From Agarophyton chilense (Eukaryota; Rhodophyta; Florideophyceae; Gracilariales; Gracilariaceae): DNA of 64,000 nt. The stretch is taken from the NCBI GenBank assembly GCA_030374765.1, contig JARGXX010000095.1, forward strand, positions 2,480,001-2,544,000. Direction: 5' to 3'. The notes under the pieces are model-generated. The model searched no databases. It was not told where the DNA came from and worked only from the letters and a program-made list of their open reading frames with translations. A program made the position numbers and the translations under genes. Below, piece by piece: positions 40,012-49,015 of this stretch (position 1 is the first letter of the stretch; each line of letters begins with the position of its first letter).

Positions 40012-42162
40012 ATGCCAAAGACCGGAAGCCAGTCGAGTACTGGTCGCCCCGGTCCTGCGGGACCACCCCCGAAACCGAGGCTCGCGTCATCTGTTGAAGC
40101 CGGAGAGCGGCTGTATCGTCAAGCGATGTCGCGCTCACGCTCGGTGAATGATGAACGAGATCTCTCGGATGTACCGGCCCCTGTGGCAGCGGCAGTCACG
40201 CCCACAACAGAAGCGGAAGTTGACCCTTAGGTCGTCGGACCTCAAGAAGAGGATGATTTGCGCAGGGAAGTGCGTCGTCTCAAGTCTGAGTCAAGCGCTT
40301 CGCGTGTGCGCATGGTTGCGTTGGAATCGCAGATTGCTGCTCTTATCGCTGATGTCGAACAATTACGCAGTGCGCATCAAGCGCTCGTTCGTCAAGACGA
40401 TGGGAAGCAGGTCTCTGCATCAGTGAAAACACTACGTGAGGATTTGAACCATCTACTGGAGAGGTACGGGAATACGCCCGATACGCTACCCAACTTAACC
40501 GTGGATGTAGAGGAAGTTCTCACTCGAGTTAACCCTCGTTTAGAACGCCTGGAGGCGGCATTTCATGCGCAGACTGCTGCTAAACCAGTCGTGCTGAAAG
40601 AGGATGGAGCTTCTTTGAAGGAAGCTCGTTCGAAGAAGTCGAAGTCACGACAAAAGAAGCGGAAGTCCGCACGTGATTCGAGTGATGAATCGTCAAGTAC
40701 GGAGGGTTTCAGTTCCAGTACTGATGATTCTGACGATTCAGATACGTCAGATGACAACGACAGTGATGATGGTCATCGAAGATTCCGATCTCGGAAGAAG
40801 AACACTTCTTCGTGGTTAATGAGAAAAAAGGCTCACCTTATGGAGGATTGAAGGTGCTCCCGTGCACGAATCCGCTTTATCGGAAGGTCCTGAATTACAG
40901 GTACTACCGTCTGAAAGTGAAGAGCAAGAAGCGCTCAGGACGCGAAACCGCGAAGGTGAAGGATCATATCAAACGATTGAAGATCGGCCTTAATGATTTA
41001 ACATTTGATGGGAAAACCCCCATTCTCGTTATCGAGTTTCTCACTCCATTCGTTGCCGAAGCAGACGCTCTAGAGATGAGTGAACCACAGGCATTTGTGT
41101 CTTTACCACACTTCCTGAAGGGTTTTGCTTTAGAGAAATATCGTTCCGTATGCGGATCATTGACAGCCGATGAAGGCCGCGTTACCTCATGGCCAGAGGC
41201 AGTGCAGTATTTGCTGCGCAGTTACGCGACATCAAACGCGATACGTCAGGCGATCCTGGACCTAAGGGATGTGACCCAAAAGCCTGAGGAGGGCGAATCT
41301 GAGTACAGCTTAAGGCTTAACAAAGCTTCAGTCCGCTGTGGAAACGTCCACTCGACGGAGGACAAGATTACCTTGTACATCGACGGGCTGGACCCGAGCA
41401 TCAAGTCGTTGGTAGCTCGATATCGAGAGAAGCATGAAAGAGTCTCCATCTTGGAGTTAGTTCAGTTTGCGAAAGCTGAAGGAGACGCGGCCAGAGCGCG
41501 TGGTAGCCCCCGTCGTTCAGTGGCTTTTGTAACCTCAATGGGTAAGAGAAGATCTCCGCCAGAGTTAATCAGCGCAGCAAACTGCTACACCTGGAATCTC
41601 CAGTGCACTCACGAGATTCGTCGTTGGCACCCAAAGGGAGTCACTGGCATGGGAAGGCGGTCCATTTATGGAATATACGGACTCTTTTGTACCTACAGTG
41701 GATCTCCCACACTCGGAGTCTCAGGGCGAGGAAGTCCTAATGGCTATGGAGGGCCGTCGCCCTATGTACCGTCCCTACACGGTGCCACCACAAGGAGGTT
41801 TTAAGAACGGGAAACCCGGATGGGTGGATACTCGCACGGCATACCGTTCACAACCTATGTTGACCAACCTTCGTGACGGTTTGATATGTTATTCATGTTA
41901 TGGAAAACACCATTTGAGTGCAGAATGCACGCTTCCTGCAAAGGACCTGAGTCGTATCATGACGAATTACGAAGCACTCTCAGAAGAGGAAAAGAGCCGC
42001 GTACCGGCGGGCATGTATTGGAAAGCCAAAAGTTGTTTTTCTCAGACACCAATGCGCCGGACGTACAAGCCGGTTGCTCCGAATGCTGAATTGTTACAAC
42101 CCGGAACCCCGGTAGGAAGAGGCGCCTTTGAGGCGAAGCAGCTGGTGCAACCGGAAGACTAA
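40012..42162 (+). pseudogene. Element B gag, broken
   Basis: ATG 40012 opens a 72-codon leader (SQSSTG, RLYRQAMSRSRS, RDLSDVPAPV) that ends at TAG 40228. The same frame then continues with a long coiled coil (40258 on), a Lys-rich stretch and an Asp/Ser tract. A frameshift near 40840 leads to the capsid-like region (DHIKRLKIGLNDLTFDG, FVAEADALEMSEPQAFVSL, SWPEAVQYLLRSYAT, about 40960-41500), and another near 41700 leads to the nucleocapsid. The latter has one perfect zinc knuckle, CYSCYGKHHLSAEC (C-x2-C-x4-H-x4-C), at 41887-41928. The final frame ends at TAA 42162. Gag packages the element RNA in the cytosol; this copy cannot make a full-length protein without frameshifting. Confidence 0.75.
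41887..41928 (+). other. gag zinc knuckle of element B
   Basis: Encodes C-YS-C-YGKH-H-LSAE-C, a perfect CCHC retroviral-type zinc knuckle for RNA binding. The element C copy at 56870-56911 (C-WF-C-LSPH-H-FATQ-C) keeps the same spacing; in element A the motif is interrupted by a stop. Confidence 0.9.
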
Positions 42163-42203
42163 GTGAGGGAGCCCCTAGGGGGTCAGCACTAGTCGATACC
42201 GTA

Positions 42204-45200
42204 GTGCTGCCCAGGGAGAGTTCGCCTCCCTGCTCCCGCGCTTGGAAGCCCAAGCTTCTCTTGAGGCCTCCCAAATTTCCGCCGTACGGAATCAATCCGC
42301 CGGACGGAAAGCGAGTACAGTTTGACTGTGAGTTACATCGTCCTTGGAGACGTTATACTTGTCCGTCAAAACGGAAAGTTACCTCATGGTAGTGTCTAAA
42401 AGAAACTACAAGGTCTATGCCGACATCAGCTCTGACAGGAATCTGTTACCCCCTCAATTGACTATCCTGGACACAGGTGCTGGTCCGAACTTTATACGGG
42501 AATCGGAGCTCGCTCCTGCTCACTTAGAACGTATTCGATGCGGTCCTTTACCGGACATCCGGGATGCCAACAAAAATGCTGTGAAGACACTGGGAACAGT
42601 TCGACTCGTGGTGCGTTTGGGACGCTTTGTAGTTCTAGTCGACCTCATCGTCTGTAAGACGTTAGCTGCACCAGTGGTACTGGGATGTGATTATTGCGAC
42701 AAGTTTGTCGAAGCCATTCGCCCGCGAAGAAAACTAGTGGAACTAGATGATGGATCAATGGTACCAATTGTTCGAAACCGAATGCGTCGTTGCCCCGAAG
42801 CACCTCGACTTCCACCATCTATGGAATACGGGAAATCCCGAGGACGTGTCTCGCCGAGGATTCGAGTAGCGAAGAGTGCCATGCTGAAGGCGCAAACCAA
42901 AACTTGGGTTCAAGTAAGAATAGAAAGGCACGGACTCGTGTAAATTCAACCGAATACTCGGATGTACGACTCCCGTGGATTTCTAGTCGCTAACGGCATT
43001 GTTCAGGTTGATCCTGGTAGCCCCTTTTGGATACTAGTGAGTAACTTCACCGATAACGATTATCAGATACCGAAGAATCAGGTTGTTGCAACAGCTTTGC
43101 CTTATCCTGCAGTGGTGGTCCCTACTCATATTTCTACTGCAGAAGTATTGGGATTAACCCATGTCGGTGACACAGACGAAGAACTGCAAACTCCGTCTGG
43201 AGATCAATTGCAAACGGCAAAGGATCTAGAGAGCCTGGTCGATGAGCTAGACTTAGCACATGTGTCGGAACACAACAGAACGAAGATCAGGTCTATGCTG
43301 AAGAAGTATACATCCATGTGGAGTGGAAAACTAGGAAAGATCTCCGCTACGGAACACCACATTGATTTGGTCCCAGGGTCACGACCCATCTCCCAACCAC
43401 CCTACAGAGCGGGACCGCGAACTCGCCAAATCGAGGAGGAGAATGTCAGAAAAATGCTGGAAGAAGGAGTAATCGAAGCAGCTCAATCTTCTTGGGCCTC
43501 ACCAGTGGTTCTGGTTCCGAAACCTGATGGTTCTTTACGATTTTGTATCGATTATCGAAAACTGAACGCAGTTACAGTTCGGGATACATACCCGTTGCCT
43601 CGAATGGACAAATGTATTGACAGCTTAGGAGAAGCGAACGTGTTCACCACGTTGGACGCCAACTCTGGCTATTGGCAGGTGCCTGTAGCGGAAGAAGACC
43701 AAGATAAAACCGCATTTGCGTGTCACGCCAGTCTCTACCGTTTCAGAAGGATGCGCTTTGGTTTAACGAATGCACCGGCTACTTTCCAGCGAACTCTGGA
43801 CATCTTGCTCTCAAGATACAAATGGAAGACTTGTTTAGTCTATTTGGACGATGTGATCATCTTTTCCCAGGATGTGGAAAGCCATTTACGGCATGTCGAG
43901 GAGATCCTCAAAGCACTATAGAGCGCAGGTATCACCTTGAAATTCAAGAAATGCGAATGATTCGCTGGCACCGTCCGATACTTAGGACATGTGATCAAGC
44001 CGGGACAGCTTGCCATTTAAGAGGCACAAACAGCGGCTCTCCGCGAAGTACAACCTCCGTCGACACAGAAGCAATTGCGTTCTTTCCTCGGCTTGTGCAA
44101 CGTCTACCGACGATTCGTGCCGCGATACTCGCATATGGCGGAACCGCTCAACGCAAAGCTGCGTAAAGGACAACAAGTACAGCTGGAACAATTCAGACAA
44201 GCTGAAGTGGAAGCGTTCGACACGCTTAAGTCAAAGATTATTACAGCCCCAGTCTTGGCGTTGCCCATCCCGAACCTGCCATACTCAGTGGATACCGACT
44301 CTAGCGAGTACCAAGTAGGGTGTGCCCTTTTTCAAACACACCCTGATGGTGAACGCAAACCCATTGGTTACTGGTCAAGATCGCTGAACGCAGCTGAGAA
44401 GAAGAATTCAGTTTCAGAAAAGGAATGCCTTGCAGTCGTTTGGGCTCTAACCACATTGAGACCGTACCTCCAAAGAGAACGTTTTACCGTCAACACGGAT
44501 CATTCGTCTCTACGATGGTTACTGTCCATTACAGACCCGTCTGGTCGTCTCACTCGATGGCGCTTACGCCTTTCTGAATTTGATTTCGAAGTGAAGTATG
44601 AGAAGGGATGGGCCAATGTCCAAGCTGACGCGCTATCGCGACTCAAAACACTGGGCGAAACCCAAGCCGAAATCGATGAAGAGATACCTTGCTTCTACAT
44701 GGAGACCCATTAAACATCTTTTGAAGAAGAGGAACAAGAGACCCTTGATGATTATTCGGATGCAGACCCTTTCCTTGCATTGGCAGACACTGACCCTTCA
44801 GTTCAACTCGATCGAATCTCGTGCACTGAGCTCCTCAATGAGCAACACGCCGATACGTTTTGTGCGTCGATACGCTCTCGTCTTAACGAGGGGGAGGAGC
44901 TCCCCTTTTCACTCGATTCACGAGGAATACTGTTAAGAAATGTCGAAAAGCATGATCAAATTGTGATTCCACACGTCTTGAAGAGTCGAGTACTCCATCT
45001 GGCACACTACAGCAGGCTGTCTGGTCATCCAGGAGGAACGAAGTTGTTCATGACTCTAAGAAGATATTTTTACTGGCCTACTTTGGCAATGGACTGCCAT
45101 GCTACAGTGAGGTTGTGTACAACCTGTGTGAATAATCGTCTGAAGCTCTACAGGAAGCGGAAACCGATGATGTTATTCCAGGCGAAAGCGCCTTTACAAT

Positions 45201-45679
45201 ACGTCAGTATCGACATCCTAGGGGAATTGATTCGCTCAAGGCGAGGTTATCGCTACGTATTGGTAATCACCGACCGCTTCTTGAAGCTACTGCGGACTGT
45301 GCCGCTGAAGCGGATAACCGCAGCCGTAATCGCACAGGCTTTTATCAAACACTGGGTATTTATATACGGACCACCAGAAGTTCTGTTATCAGATAATGGG
45401 AAGCAATTCGTTGCGAAGTTCTTTCAGGATGTTTGCCGCATTATGGGCATTCGAGACGTGTTTACCACGAACTATCATCCGCAATGCAACGGTCAGGTGG
45501 AGCGTTTCAACTGCACGCTGATAGCAGCATTACGACACTACATCGCGGACCACCCGAAAGAATGGGACATGTTTACAGATACTCTGTGCTACGCGTACAA
45601 TACGCAAGTGCATACCTCTACAAAGACGGCACCGTTCGACCTCGTGCTCTCACGTAACCCTCCGGGAATTGAGAAGTAG
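42204..45679 (+). pseudogene. Element B protease-reverse transcriptase-RNase H-integrase, with stop codons
   Basis: After an initial frameshift near 42380, protease, RT, RNase H and integrase share one reading frame. Protease: LDTGAGPNFI (about 42467), then VVLGCDYCDKF. RT: KPDGSLRFCIDYRKLNAV, TTLDANSGYWQVP, FGLTNAPATFQ and the catalytic YLDD (about 43843). RNase H: VDTDSSEYQVGCALFQT, NTDHSSLRWLL and QADALSRL. Integrase: a His/Cys zinc region, then catalytic Asp (SIDILGE), Asp (LSDNGKQF) and Glu (GQVERFN), all present. Lesions: TAA 42941, TAG 43919, TGA 43958, TAA 44018 and TAA 44711. The frame ends soon after the integrase core, without the GPY/F module found in elements A and C. It is not autonomous as it stands. 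Confidence 0.85.
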
Positions 45680-46105
45680 CAAGAAGTACGCTTCTATGGA
45701 ACCTGGAAAACAGGATAGCTCTTTATCTGAGAAAGGTTCTCAAGGAATGAGTACACTGCCCTTGAGGGCAGAACGACAGTTAGTCGACGAGCGAACGCTT
45801 ATCGACGCTGAGACTGCTAACACAGAGACGCTTGGGTCAGCCCTAAGGCATTTCAAACCTGTTAACTGGAGTCTCGCACCAACAGCGAAAGCATTGGGAA
45901 ACGCCCAGGAATATGTTATGGATCGCATATGCGAACATTGCGAGCATGAAGATACCAGAGAATGACTGTATCGAGTCCGGTGGGACGGTTTTTCTCCGGA
46001 AGCGGATACGTGGGAACCTATAGCTCATATCCCCGTTCGCAACTCGTGCGATATCATCGACGCATGCGATTACCACTCCCCAGAGAGATCGACTCCTCGA
46101 TAGTC
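45669..46105 (+). pseudogene. Element B integrase tail with chromodomain
   Basis: In a different frame from the integrase, this segment encodes a spacer and then a chromodomain: EYVMDRICEHCEHEDTRE, a TGA at 45963, [18 protein letters not shown] and IAHIPVRN. The aromatic/acidic pattern (Y-V-x2-I, L-Y-R-V-R-W-x-G-F, T-W-E-P) is that of chromodomains, which guide integration of chromoviruses to marked chromatin. Related domains lie at about 26577 (A) and 61150 (C). Confidence 0.75.
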
Positions 46106-46397
46106 GGGCTCCTGGGCACATCCCATTTCTAAGTATAAAGGTAGTAAAAACTCGAAAGGCGAGAAGAAAACCAGAAGTCATGTGGAAGAAACGTGAAAAG
46201 ACGCAAGCACAGGACATTTACTGAGTATCACCTAGGACAAACTCGAGAAGCGAGAAGAAGGATTGAAGAACTCGAGAAGCGAGAAGAGATGAAGACTAGA
46301 AGATAAGAAGGGAACGTGAAGACACGAAGTCACCGGAGTTTTATTGGTATCAAGATACCACCGCAAGGGTATTGACTAGGAGTCGTTTCTAGGATCA

Positions 46398-48224
46398 TCA
46401 AAGAGACGTGCGAGCACGCAGGTTCGCAAGAGGCTGTGCGGGATCACCCTCAACTTGGTCCACGGGAAAGCTCGCATCTAAGAGGAACTGCCTCAGTGGA
46501 TCCAAGCCTGGATCTTCGACCGGCACTGCACCCGGTTGTTGGGTAAACCCATGACAGTACTCTTGAGCAACTCCCGCCGCTGCGGATTCATCGACGGAAG
46601 TCGCTACCTCTGCCAGCTCTGGCTCGTCCTCATAACCGAGTTCAGCCTCAGCTCCCGGCGCTTCCTCATACGGTTCCTTTCCGTTCTCGGATGGAGTAGC
46701 ATCGTACACGTATCCAGTAAGCTGGTTCGGTGGCATGTCACGCGGGTTCTCTCGAAGAAAGCGAGCCTGCTCGGAGGTGATCAACTGGCGCGTCGAGGGG
46801 TCGTACCAAACGAAATCTCCAGCACTTGCTGTTCGTCCAGGAGAATGGTCGTAGTGTCTTGCACGGGCTCCGCGAGCGGATTGATCAGCCGACACTCCAG
46901 ACCAATCGACATTGTCGATCAAATCTACAAGATGGAGGAAGTCGGCATGGTTCGCACGGGATCTTAGGACAAGGGAAAGATCGAGTTCTCTTGCATACTT
47001 TCGCACTGTGGGCGACATGTACCAAACTCTAAAGGTATCATAAGCATCCCACAGGAGGAAGACGGCCATGTTGGCGACAAACTCCGTATAAACCACCGTC
47101 CAATATCCCGAGAACGGGTCGTTAACCAACGCGGACCGGATGTAGGAGATCGCCGCTAGGAGCTCCACAGGGCAACCACGAGGACTCTCGATCGCCGCCC
47201 AATGCTCCGGAATACCGATGTAGCGCCCGAAGCGCGCGTTCCACCGGATGCGGTCAATCTCGATCATTTGATACGGCACCAAATAGCCCAAACGTGATCG
47301 AGTACGACGTTCCCAACGGGGATAATCCCAATAGGGAATGTCACGCTTTCGAAGGAAGCGGAACTCCGCACGGAGAAGAGGTTGCTGAAAGCCGAGAGCT
47401 GCATCACGCACACCGCGCGCACTGCGCCAACCGCTAACATCGACTTCAACGAGTGTCTCGATATACGAGTAACCTTCACCGTCGGTACGGGCTTTCCAGG
47501 TATCTAGTTCCCAGTCCGGTGGGAGGAGAACGGTACTGATGAATCGGTGAAGACGCTGGTAAATCAGCTTGGTAAACCGCGGACGGGCTTCGGAAAAGGT
47601 TTCCGTTGAATATCGCGCACTCGCGTTGTCTGGCAAAGCAATATGGCTCGCCCAGTCGTCGCGATAAATCGCGTGTTCCGGAATACCGTCAGGGAAGTAC
47701 CCACCGTGTACATACTGCCGTGCCAACGCGTCATCGCGGATAGCAACTGGATGAAACCAGGGCGCTTGCGCGAAAAGTTCAACGTTGTCGAGAGGATCTC
47801 GTCCATAGAAATCCGCAGGGTGCGGGTAGCTCCGCTGAGCACGACGAGAAGGAGCTCGAATCACACCCGCAGAGGCGACGTAAGCCGCGTTCGGCATTGG
47901 AGCCACGGTTGGCTGAGGTAACGGTACCGACCGGAATCCGGTGTACGGTGTGGGGAACGAACGGTATGGACCGAGTTGAGCAGTAGGCTGCGACGCGTAA
48001 CCAGCAGTGTTGGACGGAGCCCCAGAAGGCACATCCTCAGAGGAGGGCTGAAACGGGTTGGACCCGGCGTTCGGATCCATCGCGAGAGATCGAGCTGAAG
48101 AGCGGTGAGGAACAGAATGCTGTTGAGAACTGTAAGAGTTGGTCGTGCGGCGAGGAATTCGTGATGACGATGAGTACCCGGAACACCGGTCCGACTGCGT
48201 GTAAACGCTTCTTGTGTCCCCCAT
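46398..48224 (-). CDS. Antisense accessory protein of element B, intact, function unknown
   Basis: A complete 608-codon frame, ATG 48224 to TGA 46398, on the strand opposite to gag-pol, between chromodomain and 3' LTR. The first ~120 residues are Ser/Pro/Gln-rich and likely disordered. A folded part runs from about 121 to 480, with blocks RAPSRRAQRSY, APWF (154-157), FTKLIYQRLHRFIST (217-231), GYLVPYQM, ESPRGCPVELLAAI, MAVFLLWDAYDTFRVWYMSP (386-405) and HSPGRT. The C-terminus is acidic and ends Arg-rich. There is no signal peptide, no clear membrane segment and no catalytic motif I recognise. Related frames at the same place and orientation occur in elements A, C and D. The ATG is only 14 bp from the polypurine tract, so transcription presumably starts inside the 3' LTR. 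It could be a capsid-like, regulatory or host-interacting protein; I cannot decide. Confidence 0.8.
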   Translation of the reverse strand: MGDTRSVYTQSDRCSGYSSSSRIPRRTTNSYSSQQHSVPHRSSARSLAMDPNAGSNPFQPSSEDVPSGAPSNTAGYASQPTAQLGPYRSFPTPYTGFRSVPLPQPTVAPMPNAAYVASAGVIRAPSRRAQRSYPHPADFYGRDPLDNVELFAQAPWFHPVAIRDDALARQYVHGGYFPDGIPEHAIYRDDWASHIALPDNASARYSTETFSEARPRFTKLIYQRLHRFISTVLLPPDWELDTWKARTDGEGYSYIETLVEVDVSGWRSARGVRDAALGFQQPLLRAEFRFLRKRDIPYWDYPRWERRTRSRLGYLVPYQMIEIDRIRWNARFGRYIGIPEHWAAIESPRGCPVELLAAISYIRSALVNDPFSGYWTVVYTEFVANMAVFLLWDAYDTFRVWYMSPTVRKYARELDLSLVLRSRANHADFLHLVDLIDNVDWSGVSADQSARGARARHYDHSPGRTASAGDFVWYDPSTRQLITSEQARFLRENPRDMPPNQLTGYVYDATPSENGKEPYEEAPGAEAELGYEDEPELAEVATSVDESAAAGVAQEYCHGFTQQPGAVPVEDPGLDPLRQFLLDASFPVDQVEGDPAQPLANLRARTSL

Positions 48225-48238
48225 GGTTCGCGTTTAAC

Positions 48239-48246
48239 GAGGGGGG
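48239..48246 (+). other. polypurine tract of element B
   Basis: GAGGGGGG directly before the 3' LTR, in the same TTAACGAGGGGG context as in element A. Confidence 0.65.
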
Positions 48247-48248
48247 TA

Positions 48249-48912
48249 AGTATTATTCTACTATGTCGGGGAATCCGATGGATTGGTTTTTCGCGAAGTC
48301 GCGGTTGGAACTCATAAGTGAGTGATGTCATCAAACTTGTGATATGAAACGGCACACCGCGTAGGATGGCAGGAGGCAGGGTACAGTGTTGGGACACGTG
48401 GTATCACGAGTGGAGTGGCTTGCAATGGCGCATGTAGTGGCGATCCACGTGGCTGGTTTTACTACCCTTTGTAGCTAGACGTCCATTAGGGACCATACCC
48501 ATACAGTGGTTGGGCTAAGTGGCTGACCACTGGGTATTAATTATATATTATTTGGGTACTCACCCTGGCACACAGTATATAGTGTACCAGAGGTGCGCCG
48601 TCTCCAAGTAAAGGAGAAAACATGGGCATCATGACTTTTCTGTTCCTCGCTTAGGATTCCTCAACCGGAGATCCGGACGAGCTATAATAGATAGTCAGCC
48701 CCCAACCACTTCACGAGCCGTCTCGTACCTACGTTCCATCAACGTTTTACTGTTGCACTGTTCACCCTCGCTGGCCAGTAGTGGCCTTACACCCCACTTC
48801 CAGCTCGCTGGTGTTGTAGATCTACCACCCCTTTTCCTTCGCCGCAAGCGACCCATCGGCAGTCCGAACGCTGTCGCAGGTGTCTGCTCTCTCCGTTAGA
48901 GCGGATACTACA
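48249..48912 (+). repeat. 3' LTR of element B
   Basis: Collinear with the 5' LTR from TATTCTACTATGTCGGGG to CGGATACTACA. The first bases differ (TAAGTATTATTC instead of TGTAGTATTC), so the terminal TG has been lost by mutation. It ends at 48912. Confidence 0.85.
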
Positions 48913-49015
48913 GCATGTATCTCAGCAACCCATGGACATTCTGGGTTACGTTTGCCATTCTTCTCATCATTGCAGGTGCTATCATGGGAAACTAATATCG
49001 CTCCGAATTACAATG

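Larger units (their letters stand above)
39130..48912 (+). mobile_element. Ty3/gypsy chromovirus element B with intact antisense accessory gene
   Basis: A 9.8-kb element bounded by LTRs (39130-39796 and about 48249-48912) that are about 96-97% identical by eye, so it inserted fairly recently. Internal order: primer binding site, gag (coiled coil, acidic tract, capsid, zinc knuckle), protease, reverse transcriptase, RNase H, integrase, chromodomain, antisense ORF on the minus strand, polypurine tract. Compared with element A it lacks 1-1.7 kb after the integrase core, including the GPY/F module. The sense frames have several lesions, so the copy cannot move on its own, whereas the antisense frame is complete. 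A clear target duplication was not found (gacat on the left, gcatg on the right). Confidence 0.9.

Noticed and set aside
46398-48224. Antisense protein as an envelope-like glycoprotein
   Set aside because: No signal peptide, no clear transmembrane helix and no Cys/N-glycosylation pattern of an envelope; the hydrophobic block around residues 386-405 also contains Asp residues.
39125-48917. Target site duplication for element B
   Set aside because: Flanks GACAT and GCATG do not match well enough; mutation or recombination between copies may have removed it.
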